Assembly: GCA_900772835.1 (NCBI GenBank)
Contig: CAAGSA010000086.1
Span: forward strand, 1-19,184
Source of the DNA: an uncultured Prevotella sp.
GTDB taxonomy: Bacteria; Bacteroidota; Bacteroidia; Bacteroidales; Bacteroidaceae
DNA: 19,184 bases
Reading direction: 5' to 3'
A program made the translations under genes and the position numbers. Under the pieces are notes generated by a model that searched no databases, was not told the DNA's origin, and saw nothing but the letters and a program-made list of their open reading frames with translations. Shown in pieces: positions 5,220-14,371 of the stretch. Every line of letters starts with the position of its first letter. The stretch's first letter is position 1.

Positions 5220-7424
5220 ATGAAGAGGATAATGGTAATGTGTGCAGCGTTGCTGATGAGCGTCTCGAGCATATTTGCAGGCGAGACCCTTACGCTGAAG
5301 GACATAACTTCGGGCAAATTCGCCACGAAGAGTTTGGGGAGCATCACGGCGCTCGACGACGGAGAGAGCTATGCCAGCGTGAGCAAGGACGGAAAGCGGA
5401 TTGTGTGCTATTCGTTCAAGACGGGTGCCCAGACTAAGGTCCTTTTTGACGTGGACAAGACTGTGGGCGAGAAAATCAGTTCGTTCGATAACTATATCAT
5501 GAGTCCCGACGGAACACGTATGCTCATACAGACGAAATCCAAGAAGATATACCGCCATTCGTTCACGGCAGACTTCTATATATATAATATAGGTGACAGA
5601 AAACTGGAGCGGCTGTCGGACAACGGGCCGCAGCAGTCGCCGATATGGTCGCCCGACGGAAAGCAAATCGCCTTCGTGCGCGACAATAACATCTTCCTCG
5701 TGAAGCTGCTCTACGGCAATGCCGAGAGCCAGATAACGAAAGACGGCAAGCGCAACGAGATAATCAACGGTATACCCGACTGGGTGTACGAGGAGGAGTT
5801 CGGCTTCAGCACGGCAATGACCTTCAATGCCGACGGCACGATGCTCTGCTGGATAAGGTTCGACGAGACCGACGTGCAGCAGTATTCGCTCCAGATGTTC
5901 AAGGGTACATATCCGGAGATGAAGGAGAATGCAGAATACCCCGGACTCTACACATACAAATATCCGAAGGCAGGACAGAAGAACTCCAACGTGTCGGTAT
6001 ACAGTTTCGACATACAGTCGCGCCAGACACGTAAGCTGCAGGTGCCGCTTGACGCCGATGGATACATACCGCGCATTTTTGCCACAAGCGACGCGCAGAA
6101 GATGATAGTGTTCACAAGCAACCGCCATCAGAACCAGCTGTGCCTGTATGCCGTGAATCCGAGAAGTACCGTGGCACAGCTTCTGTTGAAGGAGCAGAAC
6201 GACAAGTACGTGCCGGAGGAGGCAATGAGCAACATCAAGATTACGAACAAGCATATCCTCGTGCCGAGCGACCGTGACGGATATATGCAGCTCTATCTGT
6301 ACAGTCTGAACGGAAACCTGGTGAGAAAGGTGACCAGTGGCAACCGCGACGTGACCGACGTGTACGGCTACGACGAGTCTACGGGCAACACGTATTACCA
6401 GGCGGCAGGTAAGGATCCGATGAACAGAGAAGTGTATGTTACGGCAAGCAACGGCAAGACACAGTGTCTGACTGCACGCCAGGGTTGGAACACAGGAACG
6501 TTCAGCAAGAACTACAAGTATTTCGTGAACGTGTGGAGCGACATGAACACACCGTTCGAATATTCTACATACAGCAGCAACGGCAAGAAGATTGCCGTTG
6601 TGAACGACAACAAGGAGGTGAAGGACAAACTTGCTGCCTACGACATGGCAGGCAAGGAATTCTTCAAGTTCAAGACATCGGAGGGAGTGGAGCTGAACGG
6701 AATCATGGTTAAGCCCCACAACTTCGACCCGAACAAGAAATACCCGGTAATCATGTGGCAGTACAGCGGACCGGGCAACCAGCAGGTGACCAACTCGTGG
6801 GGCGTGGGTTCTATGGGGCAGGGATGCTTGTACGACAGTTACCTTACCGACAGAGGCTTCATCGTGGTTTGTGTGGACGGCAGAGGAACCGGCGGCAGAG
6901 GAGTCGACTTCAAGAAGTGTACGTATCTGAAACTTGGCGACCTCGAGTCGAAAGACCAGGTGGAGACGGCAATGTATCTGTCAACGCTGCCATACGTGGA
7001 CAAGGACAATATCGGCATCTGGGGCTGGAGCTTCGGAGGATTCAACACGCTGATGAGCATGAGCGACGGTCGACCGGTGTTCAAGGCAGGCGTTTCGGTG
7101 GCACCCCCAACCGACTGGCGCTACTACGACACCGTGTATACCGAGAGATACATGCGCACACCGAACGAGAACCCTTCGGGCTACGACACCAATCCGATAC
7201 AGCGCGCAGGCAAGCTGCACGGCAGCCTGCTCATCTGCCACGGACTTGCTGACGACAATGTCCATCCGCAGAATGCATACGAATATGCAGAGGCACTGGT
7301 GCAGGCAGACAAGGATTTCAGAATGAATATGTACACCAACAGAAACCATAGCATATATGGTGGAAACACACGCAATCATCTGCTCCGACAGATAGCTGAT
7401 TTCTTTGTTGAGAAAATGAAATAA
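5220..7424 (+). CDS. dpp4: S9 family serine peptidase, dipeptidyl peptidase IV type
   Basis: The 734-residue protein starts with a signal peptide (MKRIMVMCAALLMSVSSIFAG), so it acts in the periplasm or at the surface. An N-terminal beta-propeller carries WSPDGKQIAF-type blades and DWVYEEEF (about residues 187-194). The Glu pair of that motif in DPP IV holds the substrate's free N-terminus. The C-terminal alpha/beta-hydrolase domain has Tyr515 in QYSGPG (oxyanion), nucleophile Ser604 in GWSFGG, Asp678 in GLADDNVH and His710 in NRNHS, the full triad. DPP IV releases X-Pro (or X-Ala) dipeptides from peptide N-termini, which suits peptide-fermenting Bacteroidales. Length and motifs fit Porphyromonas and Prevotella DPP IV. 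ATG 5220 is chosen over the upstream ATG 5164 frame because it starts the signal peptide; the extra 20 residues upstream would be basic and uncoupled from it. Confidence 0.93.
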   Translation: MKRIMVMCAALLMSVSSIFAGETLTLKDITSGKFATKSLGSITALDDGESYASVSKDGKRIVCYSFKTGAQTKVLFDVDKTVGEKISSFDNYIMSPDGTRMLIQTKSKKIYRHSFTADFYIYNIGDRKLERLSDNGPQQSPIWSPDGKQIAFVRDNNIFLVKLLYGNAESQITKDGKRNEIINGIPDWVYEEEFGFSTAMTFNADGTMLCWIRFDETDVQQYSLQMFKGTYPEMKENAEYPGLYTYKYPKAGQKNSNVSVYSFDIQSRQTRKLQVPLDADGYIPRIFATSDAQKMIVFTSNRHQNQLCLYAVNPRSTVAQLLLKEQNDKYVPEEAMSNIKITNKHILVPSDRDGYMQLYLYSLNGNLVRKVTSGNRDVTDVYGYDESTGNTYYQAAGKDPMNREVYVTASNGKTQCLTARQGWNTGTFSKNYKYFVNVWSDMNTPFEYSTYSSNGKKIAVVNDNKEVKDKLAAYDMAGKEFFKFKTSEGVELNGIMVKPHNFDPNKKYPVIMWQYSGPGNQQVTNSWGVGSMGQGCLYDSYLTDRGFIVVCVDGRGTGGRGVDFKKCTYLKLGDLESKDQVETAMYLSTLPYVDKDNIGIWGWSFGGFNTLMSMSDGRPVFKAGVSVAPPTDWRYYDTVYTERYMRTPNENPSGYDTNPIQRAGKLHGSLLICHGLADDNVHPQNAYEYAEALVQADKDFRMNMYTNRNHSIYGGNTRNHLLRQIADFFVEKMK

Positions 7425-7478
7425 GAAAAAAAACTGCAAAATATGTCGTTGTAGACCGTTTTTATAAATAATAATTAT

Positions 7479-7486
7479 TATATTTG
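7479..7486 (+). promoter_or_regulatory. -7 element for the lipid A operon
   Basis: TATATTTG matches TAnnTTTG 29 bases before the lpxD ATG. No good TTTG is seen at the right distance upstream, so the operon promoter is probable but not certain. Confidence 0.5.
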
Positions 7487-7515
7487 CAAAATAAACGAAA
7501 TAAAGCAAATAGAAA

Positions 7516-8559
7516 ATGGAATTTACAGCAAAACAAATTGCAGAGTTTGTCAAAGGAAAAATAGAAGGCGACGAGAACGCTGCAATAAATACTTTTGCAA
7601 AAATCGAAGAAGGAAAGAAAGGTGCAATATCCTTTCTTTCCAATCCGAAATATACTCATTATCTGTATGATACAGAATCAAGCGTAGTGCTTGTCAATGA
7701 GGATGTTGCACTTGAACATCCAGTGAAGGCAACGCTTATCCGTGTGAAGAATGCCTACGAAGCCGTGGCGCAGCTGCTGCAACTTTATGAATCTATGAAG
7801 CCGAAGAAAACCGGCATCAGTCCGCTTGCCAGCATTGCCGCATCGGCAAAGGTGGGCGAGAACTGCTATGTGGGAGCTTTCGCGTGCATCGGCGAGAATG
7901 CCGTGGTGGGCGACGGTTGCCAGATTTATCCGCACGTGTGCATCGGCGACGGAGTGAAGATGGGCGACAACTGCCTTTTCTACCCCAACGTGACGGTTTA
8001 CCACGGATGCCGCATCGGAAACAACGTGACGATACATTCAGGCTCTGTTATCGGTGCCGACGGATTCGGATTCGCGCCGAACGCCGACGGATACGACAAG
8101 ATTCCGCAGATAGGAATCGTGACCATTGAGGACAATGTGGAGATCGGTGCGAACACATGCGTTGACCGCTCCACGATGGGCAGCACATACCTGCGGAAGG
8201 GAGTGAAACTCGACAACCTAGTGCAGGTGGCACACAATACCGACATTGGCGAAAACACCGTGATGTCGGCACAGGTGGGCATTGCCGGCAGCACAAAAGT
8301 CGGCTCATGGTGTATGTTCGGAGGCCAGGTGGGGCTGGCGGGACACATACAGATCGGCAACAAGGTGTTCCTCGGAGCACAGTCGGGTGTGCCGGGAAAC
8401 ATAAAGGACGACCAGACACTCATCGGCACACCGCCGATGGAGCCGAAGAAATATTTCAAGTCGCAGGCGATATTCCGCCGTCTGCCGGATATGTACGCCC
8501 AGATGAATGCATTGCAGAAACAGGTGGAAGAACTGAAAGCAAAGCTTGAAAGCAAGTGA
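7516..8559 (+). CDS. lpxD: UDP-3-O-(3-hydroxyacyl)glucosamine N-acyltransferase LpxD
   Basis: LpxD adds the second 3-hydroxyacyl chain, from acyl-ACP to the 2-amino group of UDP-3-O-acylglucosamine, in lipid A synthesis on the cytoplasmic side. The 347-residue protein has the expected layout. An N-terminal uridine-binding domain (about residues 1-95) includes AISFLSNPKYTHYLY. A long left-handed beta-helix of hexapeptide repeats follows (about 100-320), for example IGENAVVGDGCQIYPHVCIG. The C-terminal helix is of coiled-coil type (QMNALQKQVEELKAKLE). His240 in QVAHNTDIG matches the catalytic base. It is the first gene of an operon: lpxC/fabZ starts 17 bases after its stop. The A-rich leader fits Bacteroidetes initiation. 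Confidence 0.97.
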   Translation: MEFTAKQIAEFVKGKIEGDENAAINTFAKIEEGKKGAISFLSNPKYTHYLYDTESSVVLVNEDVALEHPVKATLIRVKNAYEAVAQLLQLYESMKPKKTGISPLASIAASAKVGENCYVGAFACIGENAVVGDGCQIYPHVCIGDGVKMGDNCLFYPNVTVYHGCRIGNNVTIHSGSVIGADGFGFAPNADGYDKIPQIGIVTIEDNVEIGANTCVDRSTMGSTYLRKGVKLDNLVQVAHNTDIGENTVMSAQVGIAGSTKVGSWCMFGGQVGLAGHIQIGNKVFLGAQSGVPGNIKDDQTLIGTPPMEPKKYFKSQAIFRRLPDMYAQMNALQKQVEELKAKLESK

Positions 8560-8576
8560 AAATAAAACAATAAGAT

Positions 8577-9962
8577 ATGTCAAAACAGAAAACACTCAAA
8601 GGAAGCTTTGCCCTCTGCGGCAAGGGACTTCACACAGGACTCAGTCTTACGGTGACGTTTAACCCCGCTCCTGAGAACAGTGGATACAAAATACAGCGTA
8701 TCGACCTTGACGGGCAGCCCGTAATAGATGCTATCGCCGAGAATGTGGTGGATACGCAGCGAGGCACGGTGCTGGGAAAGGGTGACGTGAGGATTTCTAC
8801 AATAGAGCACGGTATGTCGGCACTCTATGCAATGGGTATCGACAACTGTCTGATTCAGGTAAACGGACCTGAATTCCCGATTCTCGACGGCTCGGCAATG
8901 ATGTACGTCCAGAAAATCAGCGAAATAGGAATAGAGGAGCAGAATGCACCGAAAGACTATTATATAATCCGCCGCAAGATAGAGGTGAAAGACGAACAGA
9001 CGGGCTCCTGCATAACAATCCTGCCAGACGAGAATTTCAGTCTGACAACCATGTGCTCGTTTGAATCGAAATTCATCAACAGCCAGTTTGCCACATTGGA
9101 CAATATGGACAACTATGCTGACGAGATTGCGGCAGCGCGCACATTCGTGTTCGTGCGCGACATTGAGCCGCTGCTGAAGGCAAACCTGATAAAGGGCGGC
9201 GATATGGACAACGCCATAATTATATATGAAAGGCAGACAACGCAGGAGCGGCTCGACCAGCTTGCTGACCTGCTGAACGTGCCGCGGCTCGATGCAACGA
9301 AGCTCGGATACATACAGCACAAACCACTTGTGTGGGAGAACGAATGCACACGCCACAAGCTGCTCGACATCATCGGCGATATGGCACTTATCGGCAGGCC
9401 GATAAAGGGAAGAATCATCGCCACACGTCCGGGACACACTATCAACAACAAGTTTGCTCGGCTGATGCGCCGCGAGATTAGAAAGCATGAGATACAGGCT
9501 CCTATCTATGACTGCAACGAACCGCCGGTGATGGACGTGAACCGCATACGCGAACTGCTTCCGCATCGCTATCCGATGCAGCTCGTGGACAAGGTGATTG
9601 CTCTCGGCGCAAACAGCATCGTTGGTGTGAAGAACGTTACGAGCAACGAGCCTTTCTTCACAGGACATTTCCCACAGGAGCCAGTGATGCCGGGAGTGCT
9701 GCAGATTGAGGCAATGGCACAGTGCGGCGGATTGCTCGTGCTGAACACGCTCGAAGAACCGGAACGGTGGTCGACATATTTCATGAAAATCGACGACGTG
9801 AAATTCCGCCAGAAGGTAGTGCCGGGAGACACCCTCCTGTTCAAGGTGGACCTGCTCGCCCCTGTGCGCCATGGCATTTCATCGATGAAGGGATACGTGT
9901 TCGTCGGCGACAAAGTGGTTTCCGAGGCAACGTTCACGGCACAGATAGTGAAAAATAAATAA
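8577..9962 (+). CDS. lpxC/fabZ: Bifunctional LpxC deacetylase / FabZ dehydratase fusion
   Basis: This 461-residue protein joins two enzymes, as is usual in Bacteroidetes. Residues about 1-305 are LpxC, the zinc deacetylase that commits UDP-3-O-acyl-GlcNAc to lipid A. Zinc ligands His78 (TIEHGMSAL), His260 and Asp264 (HKLLD) are all present, with Glu77, GPEFPILDGS and His287 (GHTINNK) also in place. Residues about 312-461 are FabZ, the 3-hydroxyacyl-ACP dehydratase. LPHRYPMQLVD, His364 in GHFPQEPVMPG and Glu378 in QIEAMAQ keep the His-14-Glu spacing. The fusion places the fatty-acid dehydratase that consumes 3-hydroxyacyl-ACP on the same chain as the lipid A deacetylase, between the two acyltransferases that use that acyl donor. 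Spacing is 17 bases from lpxD and 23 bases to lpxA, so one transcript is likely. Confidence 0.97.
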   Translation: MSKQKTLKGSFALCGKGLHTGLSLTVTFNPAPENSGYKIQRIDLDGQPVIDAIAENVVDTQRGTVLGKGDVRISTIEHGMSALYAMGIDNCLIQVNGPEFPILDGSAMMYVQKISEIGIEEQNAPKDYYIIRRKIEVKDEQTGSCITILPDENFSLTTMCSFESKFINSQFATLDNMDNYADEIAAARTFVFVRDIEPLLKANLIKGGDMDNAIIIYERQTTQERLDQLADLLNVPRLDATKLGYIQHKPLVWENECTRHKLLDIIGDMALIGRPIKGRIIATRPGHTINNKFARLMRREIRKHEIQAPIYDCNEPPVMDVNRIRELLPHRYPMQLVDKVIALGANSIVGVKNVTSNEPFFTGHFPQEPVMPGVLQIEAMAQCGGLLVLNTLEEPERWSTYFMKIDDVKFRQKVVPGDTLLFKVDLLAPVRHGISSMKGYVFVGDKVVSEATFTAQIVKNK

Positions 9963-9985
9963 TTTGATTTTAAACAGGATTAAAT

Positions 9986-10756
9986 ATGAATCAGATAAGT
10001 CCGTTAGCATTTGTACACCCAGAGGCAAAACTCGGTGATAACAATATAATCGGTCCTTTTTGCTACATTGACAAGAATACGGTTCTTGGCGATAACAATA
10101 ATCTGCTGAACAGCGTGACGGTACATACAGGAGCACGCATTGGCAACGGCAACGAGTTCTTCCCTGGTGCAAGCATAAGCACCAAGCCGCAGGACCTCAA
10201 GTTCGTGGGAGAGGAGACGACTTGCGTTATCGGCGACAACAACAGTATCCGCGAAAACGTGACGATTTCGAGAGGTACAGCATCCAAGGCAACGACAATC
10301 GTAGGCAACAACAACCTGCTTATGGAATGTGTGCATGTGGCGCACGACTGTGTGGTAGGAAACGGATGCATCATCGGAAATGCAACGAAATTTGCCGGAG
10401 AGGTTATCGTGGACGACAATGCCATCGTGAGCAGCACGGTGCTGTGTCATCAGTTCTGCCGTATCGGCGGCTATGTGATGATTCAGGGCGGATGCCGCTT
10501 CAGCCAGGACATCCCGCCGTATGTCATCGTGGGCAAGGAGCCTATAAGATATTGCGGACTCAACCTCATCGGACTGCGTCGCCGCGGATTCAGCAACGAA
10601 AAGATACAGATAATCCACGAGGCTTACCGACTACTGTATTCAAAGGGGCTGATTGCGGAAGGTATCGAGGAGATTCGCAAGACACTGCCGGAATGTGATG
10701 AAATCAATTATATCATTGATTTCGTGCAGTCGTCGAAGAGAGGCATCATTCGATAA
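9986..10756 (+). CDS. lpxA: UDP-N-acetylglucosamine O-acyltransferase LpxA
   Basis: LpxA transfers a 3-hydroxyacyl chain from ACP to the 3-OH of UDP-GlcNAc, the first step of lipid A synthesis. At 256 residues it is the normal size. It consists of a left-handed beta-helix of hexapeptide repeats (for example LGDNNIIGPFCYIDKN) followed by a C-terminal helical part. His120 in VHVAHDCVVG corresponds to the catalytic base, and the GNNNLLMECVHVAHD stretch with SISTKPQDLKF is typical of LpxA and distinguishes it from LpxD. The C-terminal piece GLNLIGLRRRGFS is also characteristic. It is the third and last gene of the lipid A operon, which ends at the strong terminator 30 bases downstream. Confidence 0.97.
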   Translation: MNQISPLAFVHPEAKLGDNNIIGPFCYIDKNTVLGDNNNLLNSVTVHTGARIGNGNEFFPGASISTKPQDLKFVGEETTCVIGDNNSIRENVTISRGTASKATTIVGNNNLLMECVHVAHDCVVGNGCIIGNATKFAGEVIVDDNAIVSSTVLCHQFCRIGGYVMIQGGCRFSQDIPPYVIVGKEPIRYCGLNLIGLRRRGFSNEKIQIIHEAYRLLYSKGLIAEGIEEIRKTLPECDEINYIIDFVQSSKRGIIR

Positions 10757-10785
10757 GATACGGTTTATTATATGGCAAAGAAGGT

Positions 10786-10835
10786 GGTGTCTGGATGTTT
10801 CTTGGAGAATGAAGAAGCGTCCAGACATCTTTTTT
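10786..10835 (+). terminator. Strong terminator of the lipid A operon
   Basis: A 16-bp stem, 10788-10803 with 10812-10827, has 14 Watson-Crick and 2 G-T pairs around an 8-base loop (GGAGAATG). It is extended by a G-T and a G-C pair (10787-10828, 10786-10829) and followed by a run of six T (10830-10835). The last T of the tract is the first base of the miaA -7 box. Confidence 0.9.
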
Positions 10836-10842
10836 ATATTTG
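10835..10842 (+). promoter_or_regulatory. -7 element for miaA
   Basis: TATATTTG matches TAnnTTTG and overlaps the T-tract of the preceding terminator by one base. With a start near 10848, the leader before ATG 10859 would be only about 10 bases. A second, poorer box (CATATTTG, 10847-10854) lies too close to the ATG to be useful. No clear -33 box is seen. Confidence 0.5.
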
Positions 10843-10858
10843 ACAGCATATTTGTGAT

Positions 10859-11764
10859 ATGATGGATAATACGTTGGTCGTGATACTTGGACCTACGGGG
10901 GTCGGAAAGACGGAACTCTGTCTGCGCGTGGCAGAACATTTCGGCATTCCTATTATAAATGCAGATTCAAGGCAGGTGTTCAGGGAGATTCCCGTGGGGA
11001 CGGCGGCTCCGACAGAGGAGCAGATGAAGAGAGTGAAACATTATTTCGTGGGAACACTCGGACTTGGCGACTATTACAGTGCATCGATGTATGAGGAGGA
11101 CGTGATGGCGCTGCTCGGCGGATACTTCTCCGACTCGCGGCGCATAGCACTGATGACGGGCGGAAGCATGATGTATATAGATTCCGTATGCAACGGCATC
11201 GACGATATACCGACAGTGGATGATGAAACGAGAGAGACGATGAAGCGCAGGTATGAGGAGGAAGGACTTGAAGCACTGTGCGCGGAGCTGGAACGACTCG
11301 ATCCAGAGTATTATGCCATTGTTGACAAGAAGAATCCCAAACGAGTGGTTCATGCGCTGGAGATTTGCACAATGACGGGAAAGACATACACTTCGTACCG
11401 CAAGAACGAACGCAAGAAGCGTCCGTTCAGAATAATAAAGATAGGTCTGAACCGGGAGAGGGAGGAACTGTATGACAGGATAAACCGGAGAGTGCTCGGC
11501 ATGGTGGACGAAGGACTCGTGGAGGAGGCTCGCAGAGTGTACCCGATGAAGGGAGTGAATGCACTGAACACGGTGGGATACAAGGAACTTTTCGAGTGCT
11601 TCGACGGCAATTGCACAGAGCAGGAAGCGATATTCCGTATACAGTGTGATTCGCGGAAATACTGCCGGAAACAGCTCACGTGGTTCCGCCGCGACCCGGA
11701 AATACAATGGTTCCATCCCGACAATATTGAAGAAATCATAAAATATATAGAGTCCTTTGGCTGA
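10859..11764 (+). CDS. miaA: tRNA dimethylallyltransferase MiaA
   Basis: MiaA puts a dimethylallyl group on N6 of A37 in tRNAs that read codons starting with U. The 301-residue product begins with the P-loop GPTGVGKTE (Gly11-Thr18). It then has Asp36 in NADSRQVF, the VGTAAPT segment, a MTGGSMMYID substrate loop, KNPKRVVHALEI, and the C-terminal NTVGYKELFECF motif. All are expected for the family, and length is normal. Two ATG codons stand in tandem at 10859 and 10862, and either may start the protein. It is separated from the lipid A operon by a terminator and its own -7 box, and the PBP gene follows 66 bases later with another promoter. Confidence 0.96.
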   Translation: MMDNTLVVILGPTGVGKTELCLRVAEHFGIPIINADSRQVFREIPVGTAAPTEEQMKRVKHYFVGTLGLGDYYSASMYEEDVMALLGGYFSDSRRIALMTGGSMMYIDSVCNGIDDIPTVDDETRETMKRRYEEEGLEALCAELERLDPEYYAIVDKKNPKRVVHALEICTMTGKTYTSYRKNERKKRPFRIIKIGLNREREELYDRINRRVLGMVDEGLVEEARRVYPMKGVNALNTVGYKELFECFDGNCTEQEAIFRIQCDSRKYCRKQLTWFRRDPEIQWFHPDNIEEIIKYIESFG

Positions 11765-11773
11765 ATATCAAGG

Positions 11774-11789
11774 TAAATTTGTACATTTG
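11774..11789 (+). promoter_or_regulatory. Tandem -7 elements upstream of the PBP1A gene
   Basis: Two boxes that both match TAnnTTTG stand back to back: TAAATTTG (11774-11781) and TACATTTG (11782-11789). A TTTG at 11756-11759, inside the end of miaA, is 14 bases before the first and 22 before the second; the second spacing is nearer to the usual 19-21. The leader to ATG 11831 would be about 35 bases. Confidence 0.55.
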
Positions 11790-11830
11790 TACCTAATTAT
11801 AGCAGTATAACGAACAAACAATTATAGGAT

Positions 11831-14329
11831 ATGTTTAAGAAAATAAAGGCTATATTGGTGTATATCGCTGCAAAGACAGTGAAGTTCTGCAGATGGTATA
11901 AGGGTCTTTACAAGGGCAAGGCATGGTACACGAAGACTGCTATCGGCTTTTGTTCAAGTATAGTGGCTTTCATCATATATCTCGGTATGGTGGATATAAA
12001 TTTCCTGTGGCTGTTCGGCAGCTCACCGGGATATTTCACGGGAATCCTCGACCCGCAGGTAAGCGAGGCGTCGGAAATATACAGTGCTGATGGAAAGCTC
12101 ATAGGCAAGTATTTCAACGAGAACAGGACACCGGTGGAATACGACGAGGTGGCACCATCGTTCTTCAATGCTCTTGTAGATACGGAGGATGAACGCTTCT
12201 ACAAACACATGGGTATCGACCCGATAGGCTTGTTCGGAGCAGTGAAGGATGCTGCACTGCATCACGGTGCGCGAGGTGCTTCGACCATCACACAGCAGCT
12301 TGCTAAGAATATGTTCCGTGTCAGGAAAAACTATTCGACAGGACTGCTTGGAAAGATTCCGGGACTCAGAATCCTTATAATGAAGAGTAAGGAGTGGATT
12401 ATCGCCGTAAAGCTCGAATCAGTTTATTCTAAGAAAGAGATCATAACGATGTATGCCAACACCGTTGATTTCGGTTCCAACTCCTACGGAATAAAGACGG
12501 CTGCCAAGACTTATTTCAATACAACGCCGAAAGACCTGAAGACTGAAGAGGCGGCTGTGTTGGTGGGAATGCTGAAGGCAACCACATATTATAATCCGAA
12601 GTCGCGCCCCGAAAACAGTAAGTCGCGCCGTAATGTTGTATTGAACAATATGGTTACCCACGGCGACTTGTCGCGCGCGGTGTGCGATTCTCTGTCGGCA
12701 TTGCCGATAACGCTCGATTTCAGTGTGGAGGAGAACTATGACGGACAGGCAAAGTATTTCCGCGAGGCTGTGGCTAAGAATCTTTCAGGATGGTGCAAGG
12801 ACAATGGCTATGACTTGTATACGAGCGGTTTGAAAATATACACTACCATCGACACGCGTATACAGAAGTATGCCGAGGCTGCCGTGAGCAAGCAGATGAG
12901 ACAGGTGCAGAAAAACTTCAACAGTCACTGGAGCGGACAGGAGCCGTGGCGCGACGAGAACGGTAACGTGATACCTGATTTCATAGAAGGAATACTGCAG
13001 AAGCAGCCTGGATACCAGCAGCTGCTGGCACGCTTCCCTAACAGTCCGGACTCTGTGATGTATTATGTCAACAAACCGCATAAGGTGAAGCTCTTCGATT
13101 ATGAAAAGGGTTCAATAGAAAAGGAAATGAGCATGGTGGACTCCATACGATATATGGTGAAATTCATGCACTGTGCCTTTGTCGCTATGGAACCGAAGAC
13201 AGGTGCCGTTAAGGCTTGGGTGGGCGATATAGATTTCGACACATGGAAATATGACAAGGTGACAGCTGACCGCCAGCCGGGTTCCACGTTCAAGCTCTTT
13301 GTCTATACAGAAGCGATGAATCAGGGACTCACACCTTGCGACAAACGCCGTGATGAATACATCCGGATGGAGGTTTACGACAAGTTCAAACACGAGAACA
13401 CTCTGTGGACACCGTCGAATGCAAACGGACGCTTCTCAGGAGATTCCATTCCCCTGAAAAGCGCGTTCGCAAAGAGTATAAACTCTATCGCCGTGCGCCT
13501 TGGCCAGGAGATGGGAATAAAGAATATCATTAATACGGCCCACCAGATGGGTATAACGAACGAACTTGATGATGCTCCGTCATTGGCACTCGGCTCTTCC
13601 GACGTGAAGTTGCTTGATATGGTTGATGCCTATTGCTGCGTGGCAAACAACGGTAAGCACGTGCAGCCGGTTCTGGTAACAAGAATCGTCGACAAGGACG
13701 GCAAGGAGGTTTATACGGCTCCGGTGGAAGAAGAGCAGGCTATACCATACAAGAGCGCGTTCTTCATGCAGCAGCTGCTGATGGGAGGTATGCGTGAGCC
13801 GGGAGGAACATCGCAGAGCCTGTGGGCATATACCGACACGGCACGTGATACGGATTTCGGTGGAAAGACCGGAACAACGAATAATCATTCCGATGCGTGG
13901 TTTATGTGTGTCAGTCCGAATATAGTTTGCGGCGCATGGGTAGGCGGCGAATACCGATGCATACACTTCCGTACGGGTGCTCTCGGACAGGGAAGCCGAA
14001 CGGCACTGCCTGTCTGTGGCTATTTCATACAATCGCTTATGGGCGATCCGGCTTTCAAGGAGTACCACGGCAAGTTCGATAAACCGCATGACGCTGATAT
14101 TGCGAACGGCTTGTTCAACTGTTCAAGCTATGTTCCGGCACGCCGCGATACGACGGCGGTTGACAGTACACAGGTGATAATGGAAGATGAGGAGGTCCTC
14201 GACGAGAACGGCAATGTAGTCCGCGAGAGCGAGGCTGCCGCTTCGCATAATGGAGCGGGCGAAGAGTCGTCGAAGTCGGCAACACATGCAAAGCCGAAGA
14301 CTCAGCAGATGTCGCTCGATGACTTCTAA
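11831..14329 (+). CDS. mrcA: Class A penicillin-binding protein 1A (transglycosylase/transpeptidase)
   Basis: This 832-residue bifunctional murein synthase polymerises and cross-links peptidoglycan in the periplasm, anchored by one transmembrane helix (about residues 37-53) after a basic cytoplasmic N-terminus. The GT51 glycosyltransferase domain has Glu119 in TEDERFYKHMG and GASTITQQLAKNMF. The transpeptidase domain has Ser485-Thr-Phe-Lys488 (PGSTFK, acyl-enzyme serine), Ser549-Ile-Asn551 and Lys679-Thr-Gly (GGKTGTT). All three active-site motifs are intact and in the usual order. Length is typical. The last 60 residues or so are acidic and polar, probably disordered. It has its own promoter and may be co-transcribed with the helicase, which starts 42 bases downstream in the same reading frame. 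Confidence 0.96.
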   Translation: MFKKIKAILVYIAAKTVKFCRWYKGLYKGKAWYTKTAIGFCSSIVAFIIYLGMVDINFLWLFGSSPGYFTGILDPQVSEASEIYSADGKLIGKYFNENRTPVEYDEVAPSFFNALVDTEDERFYKHMGIDPIGLFGAVKDAALHHGARGASTITQQLAKNMFRVRKNYSTGLLGKIPGLRILIMKSKEWIIAVKLESVYSKKEIITMYANTVDFGSNSYGIKTAAKTYFNTTPKDLKTEEAAVLVGMLKATTYYNPKSRPENSKSRRNVVLNNMVTHGDLSRAVCDSLSALPITLDFSVEENYDGQAKYFREAVAKNLSGWCKDNGYDLYTSGLKIYTTIDTRIQKYAEAAVSKQMRQVQKNFNSHWSGQEPWRDENGNVIPDFIEGILQKQPGYQQLLARFPNSPDSVMYYVNKPHKVKLFDYEKGSIEKEMSMVDSIRYMVKFMHCAFVAMEPKTGAVKAWVGDIDFDTWKYDKVTADRQPGSTFKLFVYTEAMNQGLTPCDKRRDEYIRMEVYDKFKHENTLWTPSNANGRFSGDSIPLKSAFAKSINSIAVRLGQEMGIKNIINTAHQMGITNELDDAPSLALGSSDVKLLDMVDAYCCVANNGKHVQPVLVTRIVDKDGKEVYTAPVEEEQAIPYKSAFFMQQLLMGGMREPGGTSQSLWAYTDTARDTDFGGKTGTTNNHSDAWFMCVSPNIVCGAWVGGEYRCIHFRTGALGQGSRTALPVCGYFIQSLMGDPAFKEYHGKFDKPHDADIANGLFNCSSYVPARRDTTAVDSTQVIMEDEEVLDENGNVVRESEAAASHNGAGEESSKSATHAKPKTQQMSLDDF

Positions 14330-14371
14330 AGAATCCGTTACCACGAATTTAATTTTCTTATTGGAGAGAAA

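Noticed and set aside
5103..6719. 538-codon open frame on the minus strand
   Set aside because: It is antisense to the DPP IV gene, which has a full catalytic triad and signal peptide; the antisense translation shows His/Val/Leu-rich composition and no domains.
8580..9872. 430-codon open frame on the minus strand
   Set aside because: Antisense shadow of lpxC/fabZ, whose motifs are all intact.
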